Below are positions 33,601 to 43,067 of a stretch of 64,000 nucleotides of DNA, piece after piece. The DNA comes from Blastobasis lacticolella (lineage: Eukaryota > Arthropoda > Insecta > Lepidoptera > Blastobasidae). The DNA lies in the NCBI GenBank assembly GCA_905147135.1, contig LR990056.1, positions 12,224,001 through 12,288,000 on the forward strand. Reading direction: 5' to 3'. The translations under genes and the position numbers were made by a program. Below the pieces are notes generated by a model. It was not told the DNA's origin. It did no database searches and worked only from the letters and a program-made list of their open reading frames with translations. Position 1 is the first letter of the stretch; every line of letters starts with the position of its first letter.

Positions 33601-33731
33601 AGGCGCTGTCCTAATTGGCAATGGTCGTGCGACCATGGTCGTTCGACGGGCTCGCTCGACCAATAGGAGACCTCAAAACCGCCCGTCGCACAACCATGGT
33701 CGTACGATCGTTGCCAATTAGGACAGCGCCT
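33601..33731. mobile_element. 131-bp palindromic MITE
   Basis: Perfect 21-bp terminal inverted repeats begin AGGCGCTGTCCTAATTGGCA. They extend, with one mismatch, to CTC/CTA outside the ends. Inside, GTCGTNCGAC palindromes and CCATGG recur on both arms. No coding capacity. The target duplication is unclear (flanks GTGACTC and TAGCCAT). Confidence 0.75.
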
Positions 33732-34010
33732 TAGCCATCGGGTTTTTGAACAAGAAAACAGAATTAAGAAAACAATGGCCCCATTCTGTTAAGGTAAACG
33801 AGTAACGTTGTCAATAGGTAGTCCAATAAGAGCTCTTTGTCCGATAATAAAACACAATAGCCTCGAATGGCCTTGACCGACGTTTGCGATTTTAGGAGCA
33901 ATATACTTCAAGATTGCGAAACAGACTTTGTACCTGTATGTCTGTTTGTAACTATCTAAGTATCAAGTTTCTTCTTAGAGTATTGCCATTGAGATAATCT
34001 CGATGAACAT

Positions 34011-34485
34011 CATTATCATCTTAGCGTTAATGTCCCGGTTTGCTCTCGCGCACGGGAGCCCGGGGTCCGCCTTGAGCATGATCCAGGATCCAGGATTTGG
34101 CAGATAAAATAATTACAGTGGAGCGACTGCCATCTGACTTCCGTGACCCTGCTACCAGGGGAATGTGACCAGACTGTTTCCAGATGACCAGATGTTTTCC
34201 CCCACAGTAAGAGCATCGGTTAGCAATAAACAAATGTATATAACTTAGAAAAGAGTTATTTGTGATTGAAATTTGGTTGTCATTTGAAAGGGCTAAGTGT
34301 CCTTCTTTCAGAATTCGACTTTTGGTTTAAAGTAATGCGATACAAGCTGAAAAGAGCAAAAGTCAGGCAACCAATCTAGAGTCGAGGTTTTCCATTCTGA
34401 GGTGGGCACGGTTCAACCCGATACGGTACCTCTCGTTTACGAGTCAGATACCTTAACCACTTGGCCACCGGCGCTCCTATACTCA
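34011..34485 (-). mobile_element. SINE B, long variant, with target duplication
   Basis: A 10-bp direct repeat CGATGAACAT (34001-34010 and 34486-34495) bounds it. Reading minus: head GCGCCGGTGGCCAAGTGGTT with a box-B-like GGGTTGAACC, then about 140 bp not seen in the other copies, then the usual body and ACATTAACGCTAAGATGATA. It is either a longer subfamily or carries an internal insertion. Confidence 0.85.
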
Positions 34486-34495
34486 CGATGAACAT

Positions 34496-34966
34496 TCATA
34501 AAATAATTTTCATTGAATGTTTACCGTTGTTGTACATGTTTATATATCCGTTCAGTCGGACCAAGTTAATATATTGTTGGATAGGGGGGAAAGCTTGATA
34601 TAGTATAACAGATGTGCGTAGGTAAATTATCTCCATGGCAACCCATAGTTGAACCTGGCATCGTCGTATATTGCATGATTTTTCGGAATATCAGGTAAGG
34701 GAAAACATTACTTTATTATAGCCGGATCTCCTACTATGAATGAATATATAGTTCAGACATTTTAGGTTTACTAATATTCATTACAGCGCCTTCTGCCGAT
34801 GTCTCTACATACCTGTATAATAAGCCATGACTGTCGAAGTTTGCAAGCTAGGTTAACATATTTCGCTGTAGTACCGCTGGCAATAGACAGATGGCGTTTA
34901 CATACGTTATTATGAGCACTTGTTTAAGTTTCGCCTAGTGACTTAAATAGGCTGATAACGCCCAGT
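34496..34966. other. Non-coding stretch
   Basis: Nothing recognised. Confidence 0.35.
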
Positions 34967-34977
34967 GTTGTTTGTTT

Positions 34978-35235
34978 CATCATCATCACGGCCCATAACA
35001 GTCCACTGCAGGACTTAAGGCCTCTCCCACGAAAGGGAAGGTTATTGCCATAATCTCCACGCTTGGCAGGCGGATTGGAGATCGCAGTGTTGTAAATATA
35101 ACAATGGAAAACGCTGCTGCCCATTTTCCAGTCTACGGAGACTCTAAGATCTTTTGCCTCGAAAACATTAGTCGCCTTGTACGACACCCACGAGTGTAAG
35201 GGGTTGGTGCTATTCTACTCTGCCGGGCACCACTC
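34978..35235 (-). mobile_element. SINE A with 11-bp target duplication
   Basis: Flanked by GTTGTTTGTTT at 34967-34977 and 35236-35246. Full-length minus-strand copy whose (ATG)n tail lies at the low-coordinate end. Confidence 0.88.
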
Positions 35236-35317
35236 GTTGTTTGTTTACTACAATTAAATTAAATGGTACTTTCGTTTTACATGTAACTACTTACTAACAA
35301 TCCTTACTTATCAAACA

Positions 35318-35530
35318 CTAGCTGGCCAGCCATGTCTTCGTTCGCGTGTTGCCCTGCCCTATAAACCTTTTTCTTGAATCACTTTTTCTATAAGAAAAAA
35401 CCGCATAAAAATCCGTTCAGTAGTTTTTGAGTTTATCGCGAACAGACTGACATGCAGACAGACTGACAAACTCGGCGTGGGACTTTGTTTCATCATATGT
35501 AGTGAAGTTTAAAGGAATTTATGGAACCAT
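35318..35530 (+). repeat. Repeat family G, copy 2
   Basis: ACTAGCTGGCCAGCC start, AAAAATCCGTTCAGTAGTTT and TATCGCGAACAGACTGACA. Inside the downstream flotillin-2 intron. Confidence 0.6.
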
Positions 35531-35607
35531 TTAGCACGCACACAACACACCAAGACGTTAATATCATCTTCCAATACATATAATGTAGGTAACATATTTT
35601 TGCAGGA

Positions 35608-35830
35608 CCATCATTTTGACCTCCTCCATAACATCTCGCAAAACCAGTTAGACCGTTCAGTACTTATTCACCATTAGTACTGGAAGAAGGACAAATCTGA
35701 TGAGATTTAGGCTATTTTAGGCTTTATTAACGCTTTTTACACTGTGTTGTCATGCTTCTTCACAAAAACGGTTGTGTTTTGTTCTTCTTTTCTATGCAAT
35801 GGATAGATACAGCGGATTTCGCCATTTTGA
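35608..35830 (-). repeat. Duplicated flotillin-2 intron flanks without the exons
   Basis: 35682-35830 is a copy of the sequence just upstream (transcript sense) of the first visible flotillin-2 exon (36603-36750); both share GGCTTTATTAACGCTTTT and CACAAAAACGRTTRTGTT. 35608-35680 is a copy of the sequence just downstream of the second exon (35822-35903); both share TTTTGACCTCCT and CAAAACCAGTTA. The two copies abut at TAGTACTGGAAGAAGG, where the exon pair would be expected. Confidence 0.85.
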
Positions 35831-35903
35831 CCTCCTTCATAAAATCTCACAAAACCAGTTACACTACTCAACCATTCACTACTTATTCATCAATAGCACT
35901 CAC

Positions 35904-36598
35904 CAAGTATCGCTCTCAGGTGCCCCTCGAGCGTCTGCAAGATCGTCATCTTGACCTCCTTCACAGTTTTCCCCAGAAACTGTTCGCAGGCCGTGGTGAG
36001 GAGCTCGTCCTCGTTCATGATCTTGCACTGCGCGACGCCGGTCACGGTCAGCGGGACGCCCTGCGCGGTCTCCACGTACTCGCACATCGGGTTCAGGGTC
36101 ATCACCTGAGGAATGGGTGATGATGAGGTTCATTGTTGATGAGACGTCACGTGGGCAGGCAACAGTGTGAAGGTAAGAACTTATTTATACGTTTTAGTAA
36201 TAGTGTAAGTAGGTATGACGTCGCCGTTTTTTTCTCCCATTTGTATTTGCTTCGCCCATATGCATCTACCTATTTGCTCACAATTTCTTCATTTTATCTA
36301 TAGGTAGACTACAATTAGGTTTCGGCAATTATAAAAAAATACATTTCAGTAAGTTAGCTTAATATTGTCAGGTTAAACCTACAAAATTTACTTAATTAAC
36401 CATTTTTTTTAGAAATTCAATCATTTTCTTAATTTTTTTTTATATTGAAAAACTTAATACCATACATTTTACAGGGGATGAATAAAAAGACATTTCTCCT
36501 CACCTCAAGAGATATCCTCTGCACATCGGTGACCAGGCACCAGGCCCATGCCCACCCGCCCACGATGGTGCGCTTCTGCGTCGAGCCACAGCAACCGC
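35904..36598 (-). CDS. Flo2: Flotillin-2, two internal exons (partial gene)
   Basis: Exon A (36598-36504, 95 nt) follows acceptor TTCCACAG and encodes GCCGSTQKRTIVGGWAWAW and on to QRISLE. It ends at donor GAG|GTGAGG. Exon B (36105-35904, 202 nt) follows CCTCAG and encodes VMTLNPMCEYVETAQGVPLT, GVAQCKIM, ACEQFLGKTVKEVKMTILQT and LEGHLRAILG, ending at donor CTTG|GTGAGT. The intron between is 398 bp and the phase is kept. By family knowledge these are residues about 17-116. They include the Cys-Cys pair that is palmitoylated in vertebrate flotillin-2 and the start of the SPFH domain. The protein is a cytoplasmic-leaflet scaffold of membrane microdomains. The first coding exon (short N-terminus, Gly2 myristoylation) should lie to the right and the rest of SPFH plus the coiled coil to the left. 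Neither was found, so the introns are very long. Confidence 0.95.
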
Positions 36599-36602
36599 CT
36601 GT

Positions 36603-36750
36603 GGAAGAAGGAAAATCCTGATAAGTTTTAGGCGATTTTAGGCTTTATTAACGCTTTTCACACTAGGGGAAATGTATCTGCACAAAAACGATTATGTTGT
36701 GTTCTTATGGATTTACTATGCAACGGTAAAAGCGGATTTTGCCAAAATGC
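36603..36750 (-). repeat. Flotillin-2 intron segment duplicated downstream
   Basis: Original of the segment copied at 35682-35830; it ends at the splice acceptor of flotillin-2 exon A. Confidence 0.8.
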
Positions 36751-36755
36751 AACGG

Positions 36756-36972
36756 TGAGAGTCGCTATCATCGTCTGAGCGGTCAATCCCGGCTACTGCC
36801 AGGGTCCGCCTTCCTACTTTGCTTTCTCCACTTTGCCCGATCTTCGGCATCCTCACGTCGTAAGCCGTTGGCTCTCGCGTTCGACTCGGCGATGTCAATC
36901 CATCGCTTCTTAGGGCTCCCGCGGGACCTCTTTCCTGATACAGGCAGGTTTAGACACCTATTTCCTACGTGA
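36756..36972 (-). mobile_element. RTE-like LINE 3' end
   Basis: Minus strand gives AGGTCCCGCGGGAGCCCTAA (RGRPxxRW-type region), ATTGACATCGCCGAGTCGAA, then ATCGGGCAAAGTGGAGAAAG and TTGACCGCTCAGACGATGAT. Similar to 26465-26830 and 42296-42410; it has the (GAT)n 3' tail. Confidence 0.75.
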
Positions 36973-36974
36973 GA

Positions 36975-37425
36975 GTCGCTATAATGTTAGAAAAAAGAGG
37001 GATACGTAGTTCTAGTCATTTGCATTTCATGTCTAAAGTTAAAAATAAGTTTAAGCTGTTTAAAGTCACAAAAATAAAAAATTGCCTTCACAGTCATACC
37101 AGGCGTTCAGCTATCAGTTACGAGTACAACAAACCAGTAGCGTAGTCCCCGTGCCCAAGATGTAACAAGCAAGGCGCTCCGTTGCGATTTATAGAGATTG
37201 CTTTGCGATCTTTGTTTAACAATGGCGACGTTCAATTCGAATTAAAAAACCTATAGAAGATCCCAATTAATTTTCTGATTGTTTTATTTTATCGTCGTGA
37301 TGCCACGAGAGCGCAGCTAATAATAATATGTTTATTCTCAGACTTATTATAAGACTAAGTTCCTCGGCTAAGAGCCGGTCAGTAGAAATGAAGTCGATTA
37401 AGTAAGATTTGCCCATTACTTTTGA
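36975..37425. other. Non-coding stretch
   Basis: Nothing recognised. Confidence 0.35.
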
Positions 37426-37426
37426 C

Positions 37427-37655
37427 GACCTGAGTGGTTCAATGGTCAACATGCCGGTCTGCCACGCAAGAGGTCCCGGGTTCGATTCCCGGCCGGGCAG
37501 AAATTGAAATGATGAATTTAATTTCTGTTACGGGTCTGGGTATTTAAAAAGTATATAAGTAGTTTATCAGTTATCTAGCACCCATAAAACAAGCTTTGCT
37601 TGCTTTGGGGCTAGATGGCGCTGTGTGAATTTGTCCATGATTATTTTGATTATTT
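37427..37655 (+). mobile_element. SINE C copy, well preserved
   Basis: Head GACCTGAGTGGTTCAATGGT and B box GGGTTCGATTCCC (RNA polymerase III type), then TTTCTGTTACGGGTCTGGG, AGTTATCTAGCACCCATAAA and GGGGCTAGATGGCGCTGTGT. The head is intact enough to be mistaken for a tRNA gene. Confidence 0.9.
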
Positions 37656-37924
37656 ATTTAGTATCAGCTATCCTTACTACGTATATTTGGAGATTGGAAT
37701 GCTGGTGTAGATACGTCGCCATTGCGACTACCCCTGGTCTCACGATTACTATATTAAGCATTAGAAGTTCATACTTGTACTGAGGCTCAGTAATTGCACT
37801 GTTGTCAGCGCAGGGCGCTCACCTCAGCGAGAGTGCCTCAGAACTAGTTTAGTAGCCTTCGTCGGTCCTTAATACTTTCCCTTGCATAGGAGTGGATGAC
37901 TATCATGTTTTTAGCTAAAATATG
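37656..37924. other. Non-coding stretch
   Basis: Nothing recognised. Confidence 0.35.
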
Positions 37925-38025
37925 ATTCTTATTGTACAAACAGGACTCACACGGGACGTACATTTTCGATTTGTTTTCCGGCGTTTCGGTAGGGTTACAC
38001 CCACCGTGGTCACGAGAAGACGAGA
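37925..38025 (-). repeat. Repeat family H, copy 2
   Basis: Minus strand: GGTGGGTGTAACCCTACCGA, AACGCCGGAAAACAAATCG, ACGTCCCGTGTGAGTCC. Matches 16376-16452. Confidence 0.65.
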
Positions 38026-38084
38026 ATATGTGTAAAGAACGCAAATTTAGTTTAAAACATGTAATATTATTCTTGTTATTAATA

Positions 38085-38172
38085 ATTACCGCATATATAT
38101 GGATATATGCGGTAATTTTATTAGCGACTTTATTTTATTCTATGCATCGGCATAGAATAAAATAAAGTCGCT
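38085..38172. repeat. Two adjacent perfect hairpins
   Basis: Hairpin 1 has arms 38085-38098 and 38103-38116 (14 bp, 4-nt loop). Hairpin 2 has arms 38123-38145 and 38150-38172 (23 bp, 4-nt loop). Six bases separate them. No mismatch in either. Confidence 0.92.
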
Positions 38173-38774
38173 TCCTGCCGTTTGTCTCTATGTATCTATG
38201 TACCCTTACATTTTTTAAGCTACACAACAGATTTTAATGCGGTTTTTTTTTCTTATTGACTCACCTCACCTGGTGGTAAGTGACGATGCGGCCGATGATG
38301 ATGATTTCAACAATAGAGTGATTCAAGAGAAAAGGGTAGGTAGAGGTAAAGTAGGTGTACGCGAACGAAGTCACAGCGGGTCCACTAAACGAAAAAAATA
38401 CTGCGCGTTTCAAATTCAACGAACCCTTAAACTGAATCCACTTTTTAACCTGGCAATACCGCGGGCAAGAAATACCTACTTACAAAGACCTAAGGCCTCG
38501 CGATACACAAAAGCTGAGCTGAGTGCTCATGAGTTGAATTGAAGTTTGTCACAAATTCTCGAGTAAGTAGGTAACTATGCATTGTTGCGGGCGATAGTAA
38601 TAGCGATGTCTATAGCAATTTTATTTGTAGTTAAAAAATGATGAAACTTTTTCCAAAATTACAATTTCACTTATATTGAACATTAGCCGTTCTCAGCGGC
38701 TTTCACACGCGCGCAATTTCGGATCTCTGTAAACATTCAACTTCCCGCGGCACTATATTATTTACTCAGACAAA
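38173..38774. other. Non-coding stretch
   Basis: 38240-38300 resembles a LINE tail (CTCACCTCACCTGGTGGTAA then GATGATGATGAT). No gene recognised. Confidence 0.35.
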
Positions 38775-39129
38775 GTAAAAAATGACGGCGGGGTAGCGGG
38801 GTATCTCGTTAGAATTGGAGCCGCCCGACTGGCGAAGTACCTCCACCTTACAGAATATCGCAGCTAAATAATACTCTTTTAAATAGTATTGTGTTTCTGC
38901 CGGTGAGTAAGGTTTCCAGTGCTCCATGGGGTGGGGATTTGGGGAACCGTGGCTTTGGCAGTGGAGTGGCATTTGCCTTTTGCTGCCAGAGCAACGTGTT
39001 ATAGAGGTGGGCAACGCATTAGCAATTCTCTTGGTTTTGCTAATGTCCATAGGCAGTGGTGACCACTTTCCATCAGGTGACCCGCTTGCCTGTTTGCCTA
39101 CCGTATGACATAAAAAAAAAAAAAAAAAA
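38775..39129 (+). mobile_element. CR1-like LINE 3' end with poly(A)
   Basis: GACGGCGGGGTAGCGGGGTA, TGCCGGTGAGTAAGGTTTCC, GGGCAACGCATTAGCAATTC, CCATAGGCAGTGGTGACCAC and the tail GTATGACATAAAAAAAA. The long uninterrupted A run marks the 3' terminus. 5'-truncated. Confidence 0.82.
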
Positions 39130-40440
39130 GACACTCGGGAATAACGTAGCTTCCGATTAGTGATTTTTTTTTATAATTGGTCCAGTTGTTTAAGAGTTTA
39201 TTCATTACAAATAAAGTACAAACCTTTTCTCTTTATAATATATTAGTGTAAATAAAATGCGAAAATCGTTGTAGAGATGCCAAAAATCACTATTTTAGCT
39301 CATTTCCTAGAAAGTGAGTCAAACAAAAATTACTTTAGCAAATGACTCATTTTGAAATCTTGGAAAATAAAATGTTCTTGATTTGCAAATAAAACATCCT
39401 TTAAAGGATTAATCGCGGTTTTATTAGTATTTATAATATTTCCCCAACATTTTGCTCGTTTCAGATATTTATGTATATAAACTATAAGTGATCGTAATTT
39501 AAGACTTGCTTGCCATAGATGAATAACTCTTAAGATGTAGAGACAACAATAAAAGTTTTGCAAAAGAGTTTTCAAACCTACACACCGAGTTGCTTAACTT
39601 ATTTCTATAGGTAAGTTCATCCAAAAAATAACGCCGAGTAGGTATACCTTGGGTATAGTTCATTGGTCCATGGGTAAACGAATACCTATCGACTGACTGT
39701 CACACCGTGACAGCGACTGAACCAGACTCCCACCATTTCCCCAGTAGGTAACAGTTGGGTGCGTACCGTAGCGTAGCCGCAAGTCTTAGTCAGACAGCCA
39801 AAGAAAGTACCCGGCTTTAGTGAAAGAGAACCTTATCGATCACCAAGGAGATCGCGTTCTATTCGTAAACACATTTTTGTTTTTATTTCTTGTGGCCAGT
39901 ACGGAAAAGTGAATAGAAATAAAGAAAAAACTCCATACTAGTGGCAGTGAAAGTGATAAGGAATTCCATTTTTGAAATGCGTGAACGCGCCTTTTATCAT
40001 AGAGAAAAGTTTTGTTTTTCCTTCCGATGTTGTTTATCGTGAGTGCCTTGTGCACTGTGAATCGTGAAAGTTCTGGAAGTTTAAGGTTGGTTCCACAAAC
40101 AACGTATTTATTTAAGTATAAGTACTTATTATCAGACTTACCCATACCTAACGTGATAAATAATCATGTTAGGTTAGGTCAAGTCCAGATAAGCATCTTG
40201 TTTTGATCACGATCGTTGAGAACAGGCATTTGAATATTCTTTTTCATTTCGTGGACTGCTGTTCTAGAATATTTTAAACAAATGTTTCTTATCAGATTAT
40301 AAAATAAGTATCCTACCTAATGTTAGTTTTTTACCTAAATTCTGACAATCTGTAATCGTCCTGTCCTCTATCATTTTAGGTGTTTTCGTAACACATTTTC
40401 CAATATTTACTACAGCCTTGAACTCACACTCTTGTCTACC
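39130..40440. other. Non-coding stretch
   Basis: AT-rich, no supported gene. Confidence 0.35.
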
Positions 40441-40905
40441 AATTAATTCCTGTTATTCGGCGCCGAAACCGTTACATCGGTCCGTCGAGGACTCGCGCAG
40501 CCTCGGTCACCATACGTGACTCAAATAACGTCGCGAGAAGTCACACTTTCAAATATGTTCCAATTGCCTAATGCCTGGTAACCGTCCCGTCGATAACCCA
40601 CGTGGCGTGCCTTACAGGCTGTTGCGCAACGCATTTTCACCGGGACCAACGGAAGAGCTGTATTTAACATTCTGGAGGGAACTTCCGAATCGTGCGCATA
40701 CATGAATTGCATAGCAGACGCCGGCCGCCGCGTCGCGGCCCGCCGCACGCGGCACGCTCGCTTTCTACCAAATCGGTGATCGATACGATTGATTTTTCAC
40801 AGATCACGGCATACGCGGTCGTATTCGTCTGGTGGTAAATGGTTTAAATTATTGCATAGCTGGTTGTAACGGTCGCGGAGCAGCTCTCGCGCAGGTCCTT
40901 AGCGG
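40441..40905 (+). promoter_or_regulatory. GC-rich candidate regulatory block upstream of GMC gene 1
   Basis: A GC-rich, CpG-rich island about 2.2 kb before the first coding exon of GMC gene 1. It contains a perfect C/EBP-type palindrome GTTGCGCAAC (40621-40630), an AT box TATTTAA (40661-40667) and a NF-kB-type site GGGAACTTCC (40677-40686). GMC gene 1 starts with an exon preceded by a splice acceptor, so a 5' non-coding exon must lie upstream; this block is a candidate. No transcription start was proven. Confidence 0.25.
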
Positions 40906-41787
40906 GAACTCAACAGCATTCTTCTTGGTATGACCACAACGATACGGTTCCAGTTCGAAGAATTTACTTGACGGAAATATGAAGGGGTTTAGACAATAAT
41001 TGTTATTGTATAATCAAGAAAAGATTCGATTACCATGTTTGTACGTAGAACGAATTTATCCGTCTCATCGTGACGAGAATTATAATTTTATAAACGAGAA
41101 TCGACTCATCGAAAATATCATGCAAATTCTGTGTAGCGAGTCGTGAAAGTATATGTGGTTGTAATATCCTATTGATTTATAATATAATAGTAATAAGCAC
41201 TTAAGTAGGTGTTTTATAAATATCACATCTTTTCATACTAATCACATGCCGTAAATAAGTACAATAATAAAAATTTCCTTGAACTGGCCTTTAGGCCTAA
41301 TATTGTACATAAACTTCTCGGGCTATCGCAATTACAGATCGATTAAAATTTGAAACGCGGTAGTTTGAAAATCTGGAATAGCATCATACACTAACGCTCT
41401 TCGTATCGTGTACCAACTGAATTCTAAAATGCTAGTAAGAAAGATATAAAACTAAATCGCATGTTCTTAACCACCATTCCATTCAGAAGACCACAAGAAA
41501 TTTGAAAACCAGGATAGCGTACTGCGCCGCATCCGTTAACAATGAAGGCCCCGTTAGGCGCGCGCACCAGCCTACGTGCCCGCCCCCTTTTTCATTTCAA
41601 GCACAGTTTCACTTTAGCCATACTGCACTGGTACTGTTATAACAAAACATACGAATGGCAATGTATGAGATGTATTTGAAAATATATTTTTTGCGATTGA
41701 AAAACGTTTGTTATTTAAGATTTTTATCAAACAACATAATAAATCGGCTCTCAAGACTGATCAACCAGTCTCAGTGTCCCTAGAAGA
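40906..41787. other. Non-coding stretch
   Basis: Nothing recognised. Confidence 0.35.
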
Positions 41788-41870
41788 AACATTTTTTTTA
41801 TATGATACTAGACAGGCATTTGACCGCCATCTCACCTGGTAAGCGACGATAATGTACTCATTATAAAGGT
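41788..41870 (-). repeat. LINE 3' tail fragment
   Basis: Minus strand CGTCGCTTACCAGGTGAGAT, GGCGGTCAAATGCCTGTC, then A-rich. Typical lepidopteran LINE tail wording. Confidence 0.5.
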
Positions 41871-42002
41871 CGAACTAAAGCGACTCGTGCGGACGCCGTC
41901 AAAGTATTCTAAACCACAAAACAGAATATCTGTACTAACGTACAACAGAGGTCGTTATGAGAGGCCTTTTAATTCGATAAAATGCAGCACCGCTGGTGAG
42001 GG

Positions 42003-42172
42003 AGCCATAGGCGTAGGAAGAGGGGGGGCCGGATGGGCCGTGCCAACCCCAGAATGGTCTGGTGCCCCAGGATGGGGTGCTCACTGGCTGTACATTGGCG
42101 ATTGACTCGGCTTCATCGGCCACCTCAGGGGCCAGGCCCCCCCTGGAAAATAGCCCTAGACACGCCGATGGA
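42003..42172 (+). repeat. Repeat family E, plus copy
   Basis: GGCGTAGGAAGAGGGGGGGC, GGATGGGGTGCTCACTGGCT, GGCCAGGCCCCCCCTGGAAA and AGCCCTAGACACGCC. Pair of 21540-21725. Confidence 0.75.
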
Positions 42173-42295
42173 GGGAGCTACCATGCATAATGTTTGTACC
42201 TACCTAATCATACTAGCAACTTTAATCTACAAACCGGGTAATCAAACTAAAAACAGAATAATTCCCTCTGTCCTTATTCCACTATCACTCATCAT

Positions 42296-42410
42296 CTCCT
42301 ATGGTTTACGACGCGAGAATGCCCAAGACCGGGCGAAATGGAGAAAAATGAGTCGGAAAGCGGACCCTGACAGAAGCCTTGACTGACCGCTCGGATGATG
42401 ATGATGACTC
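42296..42410 (+). mobile_element. RTE-like LINE 3' end
   Basis: Frame RRENAQDRAKWRKMSRKADP, stop, then CGCTCGGATGATGATGATGA. The (GATGAT)n tail follows the stop, as in RTE elements. Confidence 0.75.
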
Positions 42411-42526
42411 ATCTCCTATTGCTTGAGTCAGTCAGCAATAGGAGAGCAAGAGGAGATTTACTATAATACGTATACCTATTAACTTAATAAATATATAATA
42501 TTAACTTATAATATTAACTTCATACA

Positions 42527-42594
42527 TCATCGTCTTGGCGTTATGTCCCGGTTGCGTCCCCGCGCAGTACGCGAGGGCCCAGGGTCCGCTTAAA
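42527..42594 (-). mobile_element. SINE B 3' fragment
   Basis: Minus strand AGCGGACCCTGGGCCCTCGC then CAACCGGGACATAACGCCAA. Confidence 0.7.
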
Positions 42595-42599
42595 TACAT

Positions 42600-42905
42600 A
42601 CATACATAAAGCTCACGCCTCTGTCTTACAGTTAGGGTAGGCAGATACTATGAACCGCAACTTTGCTCTGTCCTGACCCAACTCCCTAGCCTCTATATAT
42701 ATCCACAACTCTTTTCATACATCTCCTTTTATCTGCCACTGACACACACACATTACTGATCTAATCAGTGAATGTTTTTCTGGGTTTCACTTAAGTGCTT
42801 TAAGAGCCGGTCAATCTTATTCATCCATTCGCACTATATGCCCGAACCATCTCAACATTCCTGTTTCTATTTTAGCCACAACATCATAATTCAGACCACA
42901 CTTTC
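42600..42905 (-). mobile_element. LINE 3' region (RTE-like), minus strand
   Basis: The plus strand reads AGCTCACGCCTCTGTCTTAC, GGGTAGGCAGATACTATGAA and TTCATCCATTCGCACTATAT, the familiar inverse of a lepidopteran RTE-like 3' segment. Preceded by a CATA microsatellite. Confidence 0.55.
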
Positions 42906-43067
42906 CTACTTACCTACCTACCTAGTATTAATATATAGTAATAATATAACCCAAAATAACTGCCAATAAGAGAGTTAAAGAAATCAATCGAACAGTACAA
43001 CTAAGTTTTATTCAAAGCAATTGACCACGAAAATAAATTTGCTGTGAAACATTTTGCAGGTGTCGCG

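Noticed and set aside
34924..35187. Repeated protein frame reading SYKATNVFEAKDL ... [17 protein letters not shown], found in several places
   Set aside because: It is the SINE A repeat translated; it looks conserved only because the DNA repeat is.
35752..36133. Frames overlapping flotillin-2 exon B on either strand
   Set aside because: Shadow frames of a conserved exon; the flotillin-2 frame is the one that matches the family.
37427..37500. tRNA gene with B box GGGTTCGATTCCC
   Set aside because: It is the head of SINE C; the same head recurs at 31.2 and 61.0 kb with the same SINE body attached.
41935..42386. Frames with GRGGAGWAVPTPEWS-like wording
   Set aside because: Translation of GC-rich repeat family E and an RTE tail, also found inverted at 21.5 kb.
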